DNA of 64,000 nt from Thioclava atlantica (GTDB lineage: Bacteria; Pseudomonadota; Alphaproteobacteria; Rhodobacterales; Rhodobacteraceae): assembly GCF_000737065.1 (NCBI RefSeq), contig NZ_AQRC01000005.1:1-64000 (forward strand), in the 5' to 3' direction. Below are positions 35,379-48,999 of the stretch, one piece after another. Both the position numbers and the translations under genes were made by a program. The notes below the pieces were generated by a model. That model was not told the DNA's origin. It saw only the letters and a program-made list of their open reading frames with translations, and did not search any database. The first letter of the stretch is position 1; every line of letters begins with the position of its first letter.

Positions 35379-38141
35379 GTGACCGACACTCCTGAAACGC
35401 CGGAAACCGAAGAAGAAGGCCCGGGGAAACCCGCCTATCTTGGCCCGACCGTCTCCATCGCCGAGGAGATGAAGACCGCCTATCTCGATTACGCGATGAG
35501 CGTGATCGTGAGCCGCGCGATCCCCGATCTGCGCGACGGTCTCAAGCCGGTGCACCGGCGCATCCTCTTCGCGATGCACGAGACCGGCAACACGCATGAC
35601 AAGCCCTATCGCAAATCGGCGCGCCCGGTCGGCGACGTGATGGGTCAGTATCACCCGCATGGCGACGCGGCGATCTACGACGCCTTGGTGCGGATGGCGC
35701 AGCCCTTCTCGATGTCGCTGCCGCTTCTCGACGGCCAGGGCAATTTCGGTTCGATGGACGGCGACAATGCCGCGGCGATGCGCTACACCGAGGTGCGCAT
35801 GCAGAAGGCCGCGCAGTCGCTTCTCGCCGATATCGAGAAGGACACGGTCGATTTCCAGGACAACTATGACGGCAAGCAGAAGGAGCCGACGGTTCTTCCG
35901 GCGCGCTTCCCCAACATGCTCGTCAACGGCGCCGGCGGCATCGCGGTCGGCATGGCCACCAACATCCCGCCCCACAATCTGGGCGAGGTCTGCGACGCCA
36001 CGCTCGCGCTGATCGACAATCCCGACATGTCGGACGAGGCGCTGATGGAGATCGTGCCCGCGCCCGATTTCCCGACCGGCGCCCAGATCATGGGCCGGGG
36101 CGGCGCGCGCAAGGCCTATCTCGAGGGCCGCGGCTCGGTCATCATCCGCGCCAAGACCCGGGTCGAGGAGATCCGCAAGGACCGCTACGCGATCATCCTC
36201 GACGAGATCCCCTATCAGGTGAACAAGGCCGCGATGATCGAGAAGATCGCCGATCTCGTGCGCGAAAAGAAGCTCGAGGGCATCTCGAACATTGCCGACG
36301 AATCCGACCGCGTCGGCGTGCGCGTGGTGATCGAGCTCAAGCGCGACGCGACGCCGGACGTGGTGCTCAACCAGCTTTACCGGTTCACGCCGATGCAGAC
36401 CTCCTTCGGCTGCAACATGCTCGCGCTGAACGGGGGCAAGCCCGAGCAGCTGACCCTGCGCCAGTTCCTGAGCTACTTCATCACCTTCCGCGAGGAAGTC
36501 GTGGCGCGGCGCACGGCCTTCGATCTGCGCAAGGCGCGCGAGCGCAGCCATATCCTGTGCGGTCTCGCGGTGGCGGTGTCGAATGTGGACGAGGTCGTCG
36601 CGACGATCCGCTCCTCGGCCGATGCGGCCGAGGCGCGCGAGCGGCTGATGACCCGGCGCTGGCCCGCCCATGACATCGTCGAATATCTCAAGCTGATCGA
36701 CGACCCGCTGCACCCGGTCAACGACGACGGCACCTACAATCTCTCGGAGGCGCAGGCCCGCGCGATCCTCGATCTGCGGCTGCAGCGCCTGACCCAGATC
36801 GGCGTGAAGGAAGTCACCGACGAGCTGGCGCAGCTGGCCGAGAAGATCCGTGAATATCTGGCCATCCTCGCCTCGCGCGAACGGATCATGGCGATCATCG
36901 CGGAGGAGCTTCGCGAAGTGAAGGAGCAGTTCGCCGTGCCGCGCCGGACCGAGATCGTCGACTGGGCCGGCGATATGGACGACGAGGACCTGATCGAGCG
37001 CGAGGACATGGTCGTGACGATCACCCAGGGCGGCTATATCAAGCGCACGCCGCTGGCCGATTTCCGCGCCCAGAAGCGCGGTGGCAAGGGGCTCTCGGGC
37101 GGCGCGCTCAAGGATGACGACACGGTCACCACGCTGTTCGTCGCCAACACCCATACCCAGCTTCTGTTCTTCACCACCGACGGGATGGTCTACAGCCTCA
37201 AGTGCTGGCGCCTGCCGCTCGGCTCGCGCCAGTCCAAGGGCAAGGCGATCGTGAATATCCTGCCGATCCCGACGGGCATCTCGATCGCGGCGATCATGCC
37301 GGTCGACGCACCCGAGGAGGAATGGGAGAACACGCAGGTCTTCTTCGCGACCTCGGATGGATCGGTGCGCCGCAACGCGCTGTCCGATTTCACCAATATC
37401 AAGCGCAACGGCAAGATCGCGATGAAGCTGCCCGAGGATGTGAGCCTCGTGAATGTGCGGCCCTGCACCGAGGATGACGACGTGATGCTGGTGACCGCGA
37501 ATGGCCGCGCGATCCGCTTCCCCGTCCCCGAGGTGCGGATCTTCAAGGGCCGCGATTCCACCGGCGTGCGCGGGATCCGGCTGGCTGCGGACGATATCGT
37601 CGTCTCGATGTCGGTGATCCGCCATTTCGAGGCGAGCGCCGAGGAACGCGTCGCCTATCTCAAGCAGCGCCGCCTGATGGCGGGCGTGACCGAGGACGAG
37701 GTGGACGAGGACGAGGAGCAGGTCGCCGAGGGGCAGCTGAGCCCCGAGCGCTATGCCGAGATGTCGGCGGCCGAGGACCTGATCCTGACGATCACCGCGA
37801 AAGGCTCGGGCAAGATCTCGTCGAGCCACGACTACCCGGTGCGCGGACGCGGCGGCCAGGGCGTCACCGCGATCGACAAGGCGATGCGCGGCGGGCCGCT
37901 CGTGGCCTCCTTCCCGGTCGAGATGAGCGACCAGATCATGCTCGCCACCTCGACGGGTCAGTCGATCCGCTGCCCGGTGGAGGATATCTCCTTCCGCTCG
38001 CGCTCGGCCGGCGGCGTGCGGGTGTTCAACACCTCCAAGGGCGAAGAGGTCGTCTCGGTCGCGCGGATCGCCGATCAGGGCGACGAGGACGGCAATGGCG
38101 AGGCCGAAGAGGCCCCGGCGTCCGAGGGCGGCACCGAATAA
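35379..38141 (+). CDS. gyrA: DNA gyrase subunit A
   Basis: GyrA cuts and rejoins DNA for negative supercoiling. It has 920 residues, starting at GTG 35379. The quinolone-resistance region reads [18 protein letters not shown]: the residue equivalent to E. coli Ser83 is alanine (Ala97), while Asp87 is kept. The catalytic tyrosine is in [10 protein letters not shown]. The GyrA-box QKRGGKG is present in the C-terminal beta-pinwheel, which marks it as GyrA and not ParC. An acidic insert ([13 protein letters not shown]) lies in the C-terminal half. Confidence 0.97.
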   Translation: MTDTPETPETEEEGPGKPAYLGPTVSIAEEMKTAYLDYAMSVIVSRAIPDLRDGLKPVHRRILFAMHETGNTHDKPYRKSARPVGDVMGQYHPHGDAAIYDALVRMAQPFSMSLPLLDGQGNFGSMDGDNAAAMRYTEVRMQKAAQSLLADIEKDTVDFQDNYDGKQKEPTVLPARFPNMLVNGAGGIAVGMATNIPPHNLGEVCDATLALIDNPDMSDEALMEIVPAPDFPTGAQIMGRGGARKAYLEGRGSVIIRAKTRVEEIRKDRYAIILDEIPYQVNKAAMIEKIADLVREKKLEGISNIADESDRVGVRVVIELKRDATPDVVLNQLYRFTPMQTSFGCNMLALNGGKPEQLTLRQFLSYFITFREEVVARRTAFDLRKARERSHILCGLAVAVSNVDEVVATIRSSADAAEARERLMTRRWPAHDIVEYLKLIDDPLHPVNDDGTYNLSEAQARAILDLRLQRLTQIGVKEVTDELAQLAEKIREYLAILASRERIMAIIAEELREVKEQFAVPRRTEIVDWAGDMDDEDLIEREDMVVTITQGGYIKRTPLADFRAQKRGGKGLSGGALKDDDTVTTLFVANTHTQLLFFTTDGMVYSLKCWRLPLGSRQSKGKAIVNILPIPTGISIAAIMPVDAPEEEWENTQVFFATSDGSVRRNALSDFTNIKRNGKIAMKLPEDVSLVNVRPCTEDDDVMLVTANGRAIRFPVPEVRIFKGRDSTGVRGIRLAADDIVVSMSVIRHFEASAEERVAYLKQRRLMAGVTEDEVDEDEEQVAEGQLSPERYAEMSAAEDLILTITAKGSGKISSSHDYPVRGRGGQGVTAIDKAMRGGPLVASFPVEMSDQIMLATSTGQSIRCPVEDISFRSRSAGGVRVFNTSKGEEVVSVARIADQGDEDGNGEAEEAPASEGGTE

Positions 38142-38173
38142 GCCCGATGGCGCGACGCGCAGCACAAGGCAGG

Positions 38174-38208
38174 CAGGAAGGGACGCACGCGTCCCTTCCT
38201 GTCGTTTC
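38174..38208 (+). terminator. Intrinsic terminator of gyrA
   Basis: A perfect 12-bp stem, CAGGAAGGGACG / CGTCCCTTCCTG, with a CACG loop lies 32 bp after the gyrA stop and is followed by TCGTTTC. The T-run is short, but the stem is very stable. Confidence 0.75.
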
Positions 38209-38240
38209 ACCGGGTTTCCAATTCGCAGGACAGGGGCTAA

Positions 38241-39590
38241 ATGAGCGCCATGACAGAAGAACTCCATATCGTCGGCGGTGGCATGGCGGGCTCGGAAGCG
38301 GCCTGGCAGGCCGCCAATGCCGGGATCCGCGTGGTGCTGCACGAGATGCGGCCCAAGGTCGAAACCTTCGCCCACCAGACCGGCAATTTCGCCGAGATGG
38401 TCTGCTCGAACTCGTTCCGCTCGGACGATCACGAACGCAATGCGGTCGGCCAGCTTCACTGGGAAATGGGCGCGGCGAACGGGTTGATCATGGAAACGGC
38501 CCGCAAGCACCGGCTGCCGGCGGGCGGTGCGCTCGCCGTGGACCGGGAGGCGTTTTCGCAGGCCGTGACCGACACCCTGCGCAGCCATGAAAACATTTCC
38601 TTTGTCGAAGAAGAAGTTACAGATCTTCCTTCATCCGGAAACTGGATCTTCGCGACCGGCCCGCTGACCTCGGAGGGGCTGGGCCGCGCGATCCTCGAGG
38701 CGACCGGCGAGGACCGTCTGGCCTTCTTCGACGCGATCGCCCCCATCGTCTATGCCGAGACGATCGACATGGACCTTGCCTGGCGGCAGTCGCGCTACGA
38801 CAAGGGCGAGACCGAAGAGGAACGCACCGCCTATATCAACTGCCCGATGACGCGCGACGAATACGAGGCCTTCATCGACGCGCTTCTGGCCGCCGACAAG
38901 ACCGAGTTCCACGAGGGGGAAACCGCAGGCTATTTCGACGGCTGCCTGCCGATCGAGGTGATGGCCGAACGCGGTCGCGAAACCCTGCGCCACGGGCCGA
39001 TGAAGCCGGTGGGCCTGACCAATGCGCATAAGCCCGAAGAGAAAGCCTATGCCGTGGTGCAGCTGCGCCGCGACAATGCGCTCGGCACACTCTACAATAT
39101 CGTCGGCTTTCAGACCAAGATGAAGTACGGCGCGCAAGCGGATGTTTTCCGGATGATTCCGGGGCTGAAACAGGCAAAATTCGCGCGCCTGGGCGGGATC
39201 CACCGCAACACCTTCATCAATTCGCCGACGCTGCTCGATGCGCAGATGCGGTTGAAATCGCATCCGAACCTGCGGTTCGCCGGGCAGATCACCGGGGTCG
39301 AGGGCTATGTGGAAAGCGCCGCGATGGGGCTTTTGGCGGGGCGCATGGCCGCGGCGGAGCTGCAAGGGCGCGAATTGCCGCCTCCGGGCCCAGATACCGC
39401 GATGGGCGCGCTGATCACCCACATCACCGGCGGCGCCGAGGCCAAGACCTTCCAGCCGATGAACGTGAATTTCGGGCTGTTCCCGCCGATCGACGCCAAG
39501 GGTGGACGTCGCGGGCGCAAGGACCGCTACAAGGCATATACCGATCGCGCAAAAGACTCGTTCACCCAATGGCTTGAGGGGCAGTCCTGA
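38241..39590 (+). CDS. trmFO: Folate-dependent tRNA (uracil-5-)-methyltransferase TrmFO
   Basis: TrmFO makes 5-methyluridine at position 54 of tRNA, using methylenetetrahydrofolate and FAD. The 449-residue protein has the N-terminal FAD motif [15 protein letters not shown] and the family signatures [10 protein letters not shown] and [18 protein letters not shown]. The start is ATG 38241 or 38250. The stop is one base before the gluQRS start, so the two tRNA-modification genes are probably one operon. Confidence 0.96.
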   Translation: MSAMTEELHIVGGGMAGSEAAWQAANAGIRVVLHEMRPKVETFAHQTGNFAEMVCSNSFRSDDHERNAVGQLHWEMGAANGLIMETARKHRLPAGGALAVDREAFSQAVTDTLRSHENISFVEEEVTDLPSSGNWIFATGPLTSEGLGRAILEATGEDRLAFFDAIAPIVYAETIDMDLAWRQSRYDKGETEEERTAYINCPMTRDEYEAFIDALLAADKTEFHEGETAGYFDGCLPIEVMAERGRETLRHGPMKPVGLTNAHKPEEKAYAVVQLRRDNALGTLYNIVGFQTKMKYGAQADVFRMIPGLKQAKFARLGGIHRNTFINSPTLLDAQMRLKSHPNLRFAGQITGVEGYVESAAMGLLAGRMAAAELQGRELPPPGPDTAMGALITHITGGAEAKTFQPMNVNFGLFPPIDAKGGRRGRKDRYKAYTDRAKDSFTQWLEGQS

Positions 39591-39591
39591 G

Positions 39592-40440
39592 GTGATCACC
39601 CGGTTCGCGCCATCGCCCACCGGCCCGCTCCATCTGGGCCATGCCTATAGCGCGATCCTCGCCCATGACATGGCCCGCAAGGCCGGCGGGCAATTCCTGC
39701 TCAGGATCGAGGATATCGACCAGAGCCGCGCCAGGACGCATTGGGAAGAGCAGATTTACGACGACCTGCGCTGGCTCGGACTGACTTGGGACGGGCCGGC
39801 TCTACGACAATCCGAGCGGTTGAACATCTACCGGCAAGCTCTTGAAACGCTTTGGGAAGGGGGTTTTCTTTTCCCCTGTTCCTGCACGAGACGCGATATC
39901 GAGGCGGCCGCATCCGCCCCCCAGGAAGGGGCGCATTACGGACCGGACGGGTTGATCTATCCGGGTACCTGCCGCGAGGCAGGCGCGCGCGCTCCGGGCC
40001 AGCCCCTGCCCGACGCGGTCCTGCGCCTGAACATGGATCGCGCCGCAAGGGATTGTGAATTCGAGGAAATCTGCGATCTCCATCTTGGGCATCACGCGCT
40101 CGCCCGTACCGCATTGATCGACACGGTCGGTGATGTGGTGCTGGCGCGGCGCGAGATGGGCACCTCCTACCATCTTTCCGTGGTCGTCGATGACGCCGCC
40201 CAAGGCGTCACCCATGTCACCCGCGGGGCGGATCTGTTCGAGGCGACCCAGATTCATGTCCTGCTTCAGAAATTACTTGAGCTTCCGACCCCAACATATT
40301 GTCATCACGATTTAATTCGTGACAGCGACGGCAAACGTCTCGCCAAGCGCGAGGACGCACGGGCGATCTCGAAATACCGCGCGGAAGGTGCCACGCCGGG
40401 CGACATCCGCCGCATGGTCGGGCTTCCTCCTTCCTCTTGA
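39592..40440 (+). CDS. gluQ: Glutamyl-Q tRNA(Asp) synthetase
   Basis: This truncated glutamyl-tRNA synthetase paralogue attaches glutamate to queuosine in tRNA-Asp. It has 282 residues and lacks an anticodon-binding domain. The start GTG opens VITRFAPSPTGPLHLGHAYS with the HLGH nucleotide motif. The zinc site is CSC in FPCSCTRRD plus Y and C in LIYPGTC. The KMSKS-like loop is GKRLAKRED. The last codons and the stop codon lie inside a copy of the dispersed repeat. Confidence 0.95.
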   Translation: MITRFAPSPTGPLHLGHAYSAILAHDMARKAGGQFLLRIEDIDQSRARTHWEEQIYDDLRWLGLTWDGPALRQSERLNIYRQALETLWEGGFLFPCSCTRRDIEAAASAPQEGAHYGPDGLIYPGTCREAGARAPGQPLPDAVLRLNMDRAARDCEFEEICDLHLGHHALARTALIDTVGDVVLARREMGTSYHLSVVVDDAAQGVTHVTRGADLFEATQIHVLLQKLLELPTPTYCHHDLIRDSDGKRLAKREDARAISKYRAEGATPGDIRRMVGLPPSS

Positions 40441-40456
40441 GATAAATATCCTCCCC
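40423..40456. repeat. Dispersed palindromic repeat, right half (copy 6), overlapping gluQ
   Basis: TTCCTCCTTCCTCTTGAGAT followed by AAATATCCTCCCC matches the right inner arm of copies 2 and 3. It overlaps the end of gluQ, so its CTCTTGA supplies the last codon and the stop codon. The convergent hisI gene ends 13 bp further on. Confidence 0.65.
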
Positions 40457-40468
40457 GAAGGGCCGCTC

Positions 40469-40831
40469 TCAGCCCTCCATCGGCTTGAGGATCTCGACCT
40501 CCTCGCCCTGGCGCAGAGCGGTGTAGAAGCACGAACGCCGGTTGGTGTGGCAGGCGGGGCCCTCCTGATCCACCAGCAGAAGCAGGCAATCGCGGTCGCA
40601 ATCGATCCGCATCTCGCGCAGGGTCTGCACATGCCCAGACGTCTCGCCCTTCGCCCAGAAGGATTGCCGCGAGCGCGACCAATAGGTGACGCGCCCGGTC
40701 TCGAGCGTGCGCGCGATGCTCTGGGCATTCATCCAGGCCATCATCAGCACGTCGCCCGAAAGCGCATCCTGCGCGATCGCGGGGATCAGGCCGTTCGCGT
40801 CATAGTTCAGGCTTTGGGGATCGAATGGCAT
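40469..40831 (-). CDS. hisI: Phosphoribosyl-AMP cyclohydrolase
   Basis: HisI opens the purine ring of phosphoribosyl-AMP in histidine biosynthesis. The 120-residue protein is the stand-alone form, without a fused HisE pyrophosphatase domain. The metal-binding motif is in DCDRDCLLLLVDQEGPACHT, followed by NRRSCFYTAL. The gene is convergent with gluQ and divergent from the IscU-like gene. Confidence 0.96.
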   Translation of the reverse strand: MPFDPQSLNYDANGLIPAIAQDALSGDVLMMAWMNAQSIARTLETGRVTYWSRSRQSFWAKGETSGHVQTLREMRIDCDRDCLLLLVDQEGPACHTNRRSCFYTALRQGEEVEILKPMEG

Positions 40832-40892
40832 CGGCTCTTTCCTTCCTTGGGATCCCATCCTATCTAGGCCGGACGAGCCACGGGGAAAAGAC

Positions 40893-41321
40893 ATGAGCGA
40901 CGCCGATCTCATCAAGCTCTACTCGCAGCGCATCCTGGCGCTGGCGGCCGACATGCCCGCGACCGACCCGCTGCCCGCCCCCGACGCGGTGGCCCGCAAG
41001 CGTGCGCCGCTCTGCGGATCGACCGTCGAGGTGGCGATCACCTGCAAGGACGGGCGGATCACCGGCTACAGCCAGAAGGTCCATGCCTGTGCGCTCGGGC
41101 AGGCCTCGGCCGCGATCTTCGGCGCGCAGGTGATCGGACTCAGCCGCGACGAGGTGCAGCGCCTGCGCGATCAACTGGCCGAGATGCTCAAGGGCGGCCC
41201 AGCACCGCAAGCCCCCTTCGGCGAGTACGAAGTGCTGAGCGCGGCGCGGGACTATCCGAACCGGCACGGCTCGATCCTGCTTGCCCCCGAAGCCACGCTC
41301 GAAGCGCTCGAGAACTGCTGA
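40893..41321 (+). CDS. IscU/SufU-like iron-sulfur cluster scaffold protein
   Basis: A 142-residue protein of the NifU N-terminal family. Two of the usual cluster-binding cysteines are visible, in KRAPLCGSTVEV (C41) and KVHACALGQASAA (C65); a third cysteine is the last residue, as in LEALENC. Members assemble or carry Fe-S clusters. It is diverged from canonical IscU (no LPPVK motif) and stands alone, without an isc or suf operon, divergent from hisI. Its client is unknown. Confidence 0.8.
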   Translation: MSDADLIKLYSQRILALAADMPATDPLPAPDAVARKRAPLCGSTVEVAITCKDGRITGYSQKVHACALGQASAAIFGAQVIGLSRDEVQRLRDQLAEMLKGGPAPQAPFGEYEVLSAARDYPNRHGSILLAPEATLEALENC

Positions 41322-41343
41322 TCCCCCTTGCCGCGCCGGATTG

Positions 41344-41375
41344 AAAAAGGGCCGCCACTCATCAGAGCGGCGGCC
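41344..41375 (-). terminator. Intrinsic terminator of the small membrane peptide gene
   Basis: On the minus strand GGCCGCC and GGCGGCC form a stem followed by CTTTTTC. It lies about 100 bp after the stop of the 40-residue gene and just past the convergent IscU-like gene, whose transcript it could also end less efficiently. Confidence 0.7.
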
Positions 41376-41478
41376 GAGGAAGCGCTTCCGGACAGGCAGA
41401 CCTGGGGAACAGGCAGGCCGCGATTTGGGACAGGTGCGGCAGCGGAAAGCGCGAGGCAGTGAAAAAGCGGGTGCGGGA

Positions 41479-41601
41479 TCAGAACATCCCGGGCAGCCAG
41501 AGCGCCATCAGGAAACTGGAACACAGTGCGACGCCACCGATCGCGTCCGCCAGAAGCGTGCGTTGATTGCGTGCGAGAAACTCTTTGATGTCCTGGGCCA
41601 T
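41479..41601 (-). CDS. Small single-pass membrane peptide (40 residues)
   Basis: A short open frame with a very strong ribosome site: AAGGAGG six bases before ATG 41601. The peptide opens MAQDIKEFLARNQRTLLADA, followed by a hydrophobic segment IGGVALCSSFLMALWLPGMF to the end. This is the layout of a small anchored membrane protein: a cytoplasmic amphipathic N-terminus and one C-terminal helix. An intrinsic terminator follows on the same strand. It lies between recG and an IscU-like gene. I do not recognise a named family. Confidence 0.7.
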   Translation of the reverse strand: MAQDIKEFLARNQRTLLADAIGGVALCSSFLMALWLPGMF

Positions 41602-41699
41602 CTGATGCCTCCTTCTACCCTGTTGCTATTTTGTTCTCACGATTCCCGCGTCAAGTAAAGAACTTTTTAGGAACATCGGGGAACGGGAAGGGAGAACGT

Positions 41700-45961
<4,262 letters not shown>

Positions 45962-45999
45962 GTAAAGAGCGGTGACGGAGATCACCGGCCAGAGGGAAA

Positions 46000-46713
46000 T
46001 CAGGCGCCCATGGCGACGCGGCGTTGCATCTCGGACGGATCGGGATCGCGCAGCACATAGCCGCGGCCCCAGACCGTCTCGATATAGTTTTCGCCTTCGG
46101 TCGCATCGGCGAGTTTCTTGCGCAACTTGCAGATGAAGACGTCGATGATCTTGAGTTCGGGCTCGTCCATGCCGCCATAGAGATGGTTGAGGAACATCTC
46201 CTTGGTCAGGGTCGTGCCCTTGCGCAGGCTCAGAAGCTCGAGCATCTGGTATTCCTTGCCGGTCAGATGCACCGACTTGCCCTCGACATCGACCGTCTTC
46301 GCGTCGAGATTGACCGAAATCTTGCCGGTCCGGATGATCGACTGCGCGTGGCCCTTGGAGCGGCGGATGATCGCGTGGATGCGCGCCACGAGTTCCTCGC
46401 GGTGGAAGGGCTTCGTCATGTAATCGTCGGCGCCGAAACCGAACCCCTTGATCTTGTTCTCGGTGTCATCGGCCCCGGTGAGGATCAGGATCGGCGTTTC
46501 GACCTTCGCGAGGCGAAGCTGGCGCAGCACCTCGTGCCCGTTCATGTCCGGCAGGTTCAGGTCGAGCAGGATCAGATCGTAATCGTAAAGCTTCGCGAGA
46601 TCGATCCCCTCCTCCCCCAGATCGGTGCAATAGACATTCAGGTTGGCGTGGGTCAGCATTAATTCGATGCTGCGCGACGTGGTGGGGTCGTCTTCTACCA
46701 ATAAAATACGCAT
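46000..46713 (-). CDS. ctrA: Cell-cycle response regulator CtrA
   Basis: CtrA is the essential or developmental master regulator of alphaproteobacteria; in Rhodobacterales it controls motility, gene transfer agents and related functions. The 237-residue protein starts [20 protein letters not shown]. The phosphorylated aspartate is D51 ([13 protein letters not shown]), the receiver lysine is in DDYMTKPF, and an OmpR-type winged helix follows ([27 protein letters not shown]). A CtrA-like half-site lies about 50 bp upstream, and sciP lies just beyond. Confidence 0.97.
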   Translation of the reverse strand: MRILLVEDDPTTSRSIELMLTHANLNVYCTDLGEEGIDLAKLYDYDLILLDLNLPDMNGHEVLRQLRLAKVETPILILTGADDTENKIKGFGFGADDYMTKPFHREELVARIHAIIRRSKGHAQSIIRTGKISVNLDAKTVDVEGKSVHLTGKEYQMLELLSLRKGTTLTKEMFLNHLYGGMDEPELKIIDVFICKLRKKLADATEGENYIETVWGRGYVLRDPDPSEMQRRVAMGA

Positions 46714-46760
46714 TCGGAGGTCTCCGCGTTTATCCCTCGTTATGAACGACACTTACATCA

Positions 46761-46769
46761 ATTGGTTAA
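46761..46769 (-). promoter_or_regulatory. CtrA-like half-site upstream of ctrA
   Basis: On the minus strand this reads TTAACCAAT, close to the TTAACCAT half-motif reported for CtrA in Rhodobacteraceae. It lies about 50 bp before the ctrA start and could mediate autoregulation. A full TTAA-N7-TTAA pair is not present. Confidence 0.35.
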
Positions 46770-46807
46770 TACCCTCTTACATTCGCACGGTTTCCCTGTT
46801 TTGCAAC

Positions 46808-47086
46808 CTAAAGTTGTCGATACTTCTGGATGGCGGTGACCTTGAGCCCCTGCAGGCCGTGTTTCGAGATGCCGTCGATCCAGAGATCAAGTTCCTCCTC
46901 GGACAGGTCGTAGCGTTCGAGCACTTCCTCGCGCGCGATCAACCCGTGGGCGACCGCCTTGACCACCACCGCCTTGCGGCTGGCGACCCATCGGCGCGTC
47001 TCGACCGGGGGCAGGTCGGCGCGCGTCAGGGTGGACCCGTCCGGCAGCGTCACCGCCCGCGGGCCATTCACCTTCTTGAGATACAT
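46808..47086 (-). CDS. sciP: CtrA inhibitor SciP (DUF1153 protein)
   Basis: A 92-residue DUF1153 protein. The sequence MYLKKVNGPRAVTLPDGSTL, then TRADLPPVETRRWVASRKAV and an HTH-like VAHGLIAREEVLERYDLS matches the SciP pattern. In Caulobacter SciP binds CtrA and blocks activation of CtrA-dependent promoters in G1. It lies about 95 bp upstream of ctrA on the same strand, so the activator and its inhibitor are genetically adjacent. Confidence 0.87.
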   Translation of the reverse strand: MYLKKVNGPRAVTLPDGSTLTRADLPPVETRRWVASRKAVVVKAVAHGLIAREEVLERYDLSEEELDLWIDGISKHGLQGLKVTAIQKYRQL

Positions 47087-47159
47087 GGGTTCACCCCTTC
47101 CTCGTCTTCACGCAGGCGAGAGTGCGTGCAGCGCGCTTAACAGCGGGTGAAACGCGGGG

Positions 47160-47187
47160 TTGTGAGTAGCTCGCATTTTCCTATATT
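47160..47187 (+). promoter_or_regulatory. Candidate promoter of mnmA
   Basis: TTGTGA (47160-47165) and TATATT (47182-47187) are 16 bases apart, with a predicted start near 47194 and a leader of about 22 bases before ATG 47216, which is preceded by GAAAGGACC. Confidence 0.5.
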
Positions 47188-47215
47188 CCTGCGGATCTCT
47201 TGAAAGGACCGTCCC

Positions 47216-48352
47216 ATGCCCAAGGATCTGCCGCTCAATTCGCTCGGCTTCCCGAAGCCGCCCTCCGAGACCCGTGTCGTCGTCGCCATGTCCGGTGGTG
47301 TCGACAGCTCGGTCGTGGCCGCACAGCTGGCCGAGGAAGGTTATGACGTGGTGGGGGTGACCCTGCAGCTCTACGATCACGGCGCGGCACTGGCCAAGAA
47401 GGGTGCGTGCTGCGCGGGCCAGGACATCCACGACGCGCGCCGCGTGGCCGAGGAGATGGGCTTTCCCCATTACGTGCTCGACTACGAGAACACCTTCCGC
47501 GAGGCGGTGATCGACGAGTTCGCCGACGCCTATCTGGGCGGCGCGACGCCGGTGCCCTGCATCCGCTGCAACGAGCGGGTGAAGTTCAAGGACCTCCTCG
47601 AGACCGCGAAGGATCTCGATGCCGATTGCATGGCGACGGGGCATTACATCCAGCGCAAGATGGGCGCGCAGGGGCCCGAGCTGCATTGCGCGGCCGATGC
47701 GAACCGCGACCAGAGCTATTTCCTGTTCTCGACCACGCCCGAGCAGCTGAGCTATTTGCGCTTCCCGCTTGGGCATCTGGCCTCGAAGGCCGAGACCCGC
47801 GCGCTCGCGGCGAAATACGGGCTGCCGGTGGCCGACAAGCCCGACAGTCAGGACATCTGCTTCGTGCCGAACGGCAATTACGCGAGCGTCATCGAGAAGC
47901 TGCGCCCCGGCGCGGCCGATCCCGGCGAGATCGTGGACATGGAGGGCAACGTGCTGGGCGAGCATCGCGGCGTGATCCATTACACGATCGGCCAGCGGCG
48001 CGGGCTTGGCATCGGCGGGCTCGAGGACCCGCTCTATGTGGTGAAGCTCGATCCCGAGAAACGCCAGGTCGTCGTCGGCCCCAAGGAGGCGCTCTCGACC
48101 CGGACGATCCCGGTGCGCGAGATCAACTGGCTCGGCGACGAGCCCTTCACCTCGCGTTCCGAATGGCACCTGAGCGTCAAGGTCCGCTCGACCCGCCCGC
48201 CGCGCGAGGCGATCATCCGTCCGCTCTCGGAAACCGAGGCCGAGGTGGAACTGGTCGTGCCAGAGGAAGGCGTCAGCCCCGGTCAGGCCTGCGTCTTCTA
48301 CGCGCCCGAGGACAGCCGCATCTTCGGCGGTGGCTGGATCTACAAGAAATGA
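47216..48352 (+). CDS. mnmA: tRNA-specific 2-thiouridylase
   Basis: MnmA thiolates the wobble uridine of tRNAs for Lys, Glu and Gln. The 378-residue protein has the PP-loop [16 protein letters not shown], the catalytic cysteine pair in [13 protein letters not shown] and [14 protein letters not shown], and a C-terminal beta-barrel domain. It is divergent from sciP and convergent with the phasin-like gene. Confidence 0.96.
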   Translation: MPKDLPLNSLGFPKPPSETRVVVAMSGGVDSSVVAAQLAEEGYDVVGVTLQLYDHGAALAKKGACCAGQDIHDARRVAEEMGFPHYVLDYENTFREAVIDEFADAYLGGATPVPCIRCNERVKFKDLLETAKDLDADCMATGHYIQRKMGAQGPELHCAADANRDQSYFLFSTTPEQLSYLRFPLGHLASKAETRALAAKYGLPVADKPDSQDICFVPNGNYASVIEKLRPGAADPGEIVDMEGNVLGEHRGVIHYTIGQRRGLGIGGLEDPLYVVKLDPEKRQVVVGPKEALSTRTIPVREINWLGDEPFTSRSEWHLSVKVRSTRPPREAIIRPLSETEAEVELVVPEEGVSPGQACVFYAPEDSRIFGGGWIYKK

Positions 48353-48458
48353 TCTCGGCGCGGCCGACCCTCGGGGCTGGCCGCGTCACGCTGCGTTCCC
48401 GGGGATGCTCAGACCGGCACGTCGCTCAAGCTGACCTCGTGCTTGCCGGTCCGAGTCC

Positions 48459-48830
48459 TCACTTTCCCGCGGCGGCCTTCGCAATGGCCTCGCCCTCCTC
48501 TGTCGCACTGCGCACCGCGCGTTCCGCGATCCCCGTCACCGAGGTCGCCAGTTTCGAGCTTTCGGTGGCATAATCGCTCATCATGCGTTGCCAGAACTCA
48601 CCCCAGAGGTTCATCGCCTGCATCGGATCGGCGGTATCCGCGAGCTCTCCGATCATCTCGCGATCACGCTCGAAACGGGTCTTGAGGAAATCGAGCACCT
48701 CGATGTTCTGCGCGATCAGGGCCTCCATCATGCGCAGCTGCGGGGCCATCATCGAACTGACATCCCCGACATTGGGGACCGGCATGCAACCCGCCATCCG
48801 CGTGCCGGGTGGGTTTTTCTTCGTCGCCAT
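48459..48830 (-). CDS. Phasin-like granule-associated protein
   Basis: A 123-residue, mostly helical protein. The central region (MMAPQLRMMEALIAQNIEVL, then DFLKTRFERDREMIGELADT) and the alanine-rich end resemble phasins, which coat polyhydroxyalkanoate granules. ATG 48830 (MATKKNPPG) is preferred. A class I PHA synthase gene lies about 2.8 kb away, which supports the reading but does not prove it. Confidence 0.65.
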   Translation of the reverse strand: MATKKNPPGTRMAGCMPVPNVGDVSSMMAPQLRMMEALIAQNIEVLDFLKTRFERDREMIGELADTADPMQAMNLWGEFWQRMMSDYATESSKLATSVTGIAERAVRSATEEGEAIAKAAAGK

Positions 48831-48932
48831 TACAGCCTCCATTCGAATTTCTTGAAGCTATCATCATTTCGTCGTTCGCCGCGTTGACATGGAGCAATAA
48901 TGCCACCGAACCCGCAAGACGCAGCACGGGCG

Positions 48933-48957
48933 GGGCGATTTGGGCGAAAAATCGCCC
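48933..48957. repeat. Perfect inverted repeat upstream of the exonuclease gene
   Basis: GGGCGATTT and AAATCGCCC form a perfect 9-bp stem with a seven-base loop, 42 bp before the exonuclease start and followed by a T-rich GGAGCGTTTAATTT. It could be an operator, a leader hairpin or a weak terminator; the sequence does not decide between them. Confidence 0.4.
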
Positions 48958-48999
48958 GGAGCGTTTAATTTCCGTGCAGATGACGCAGATTGAAAGGCG

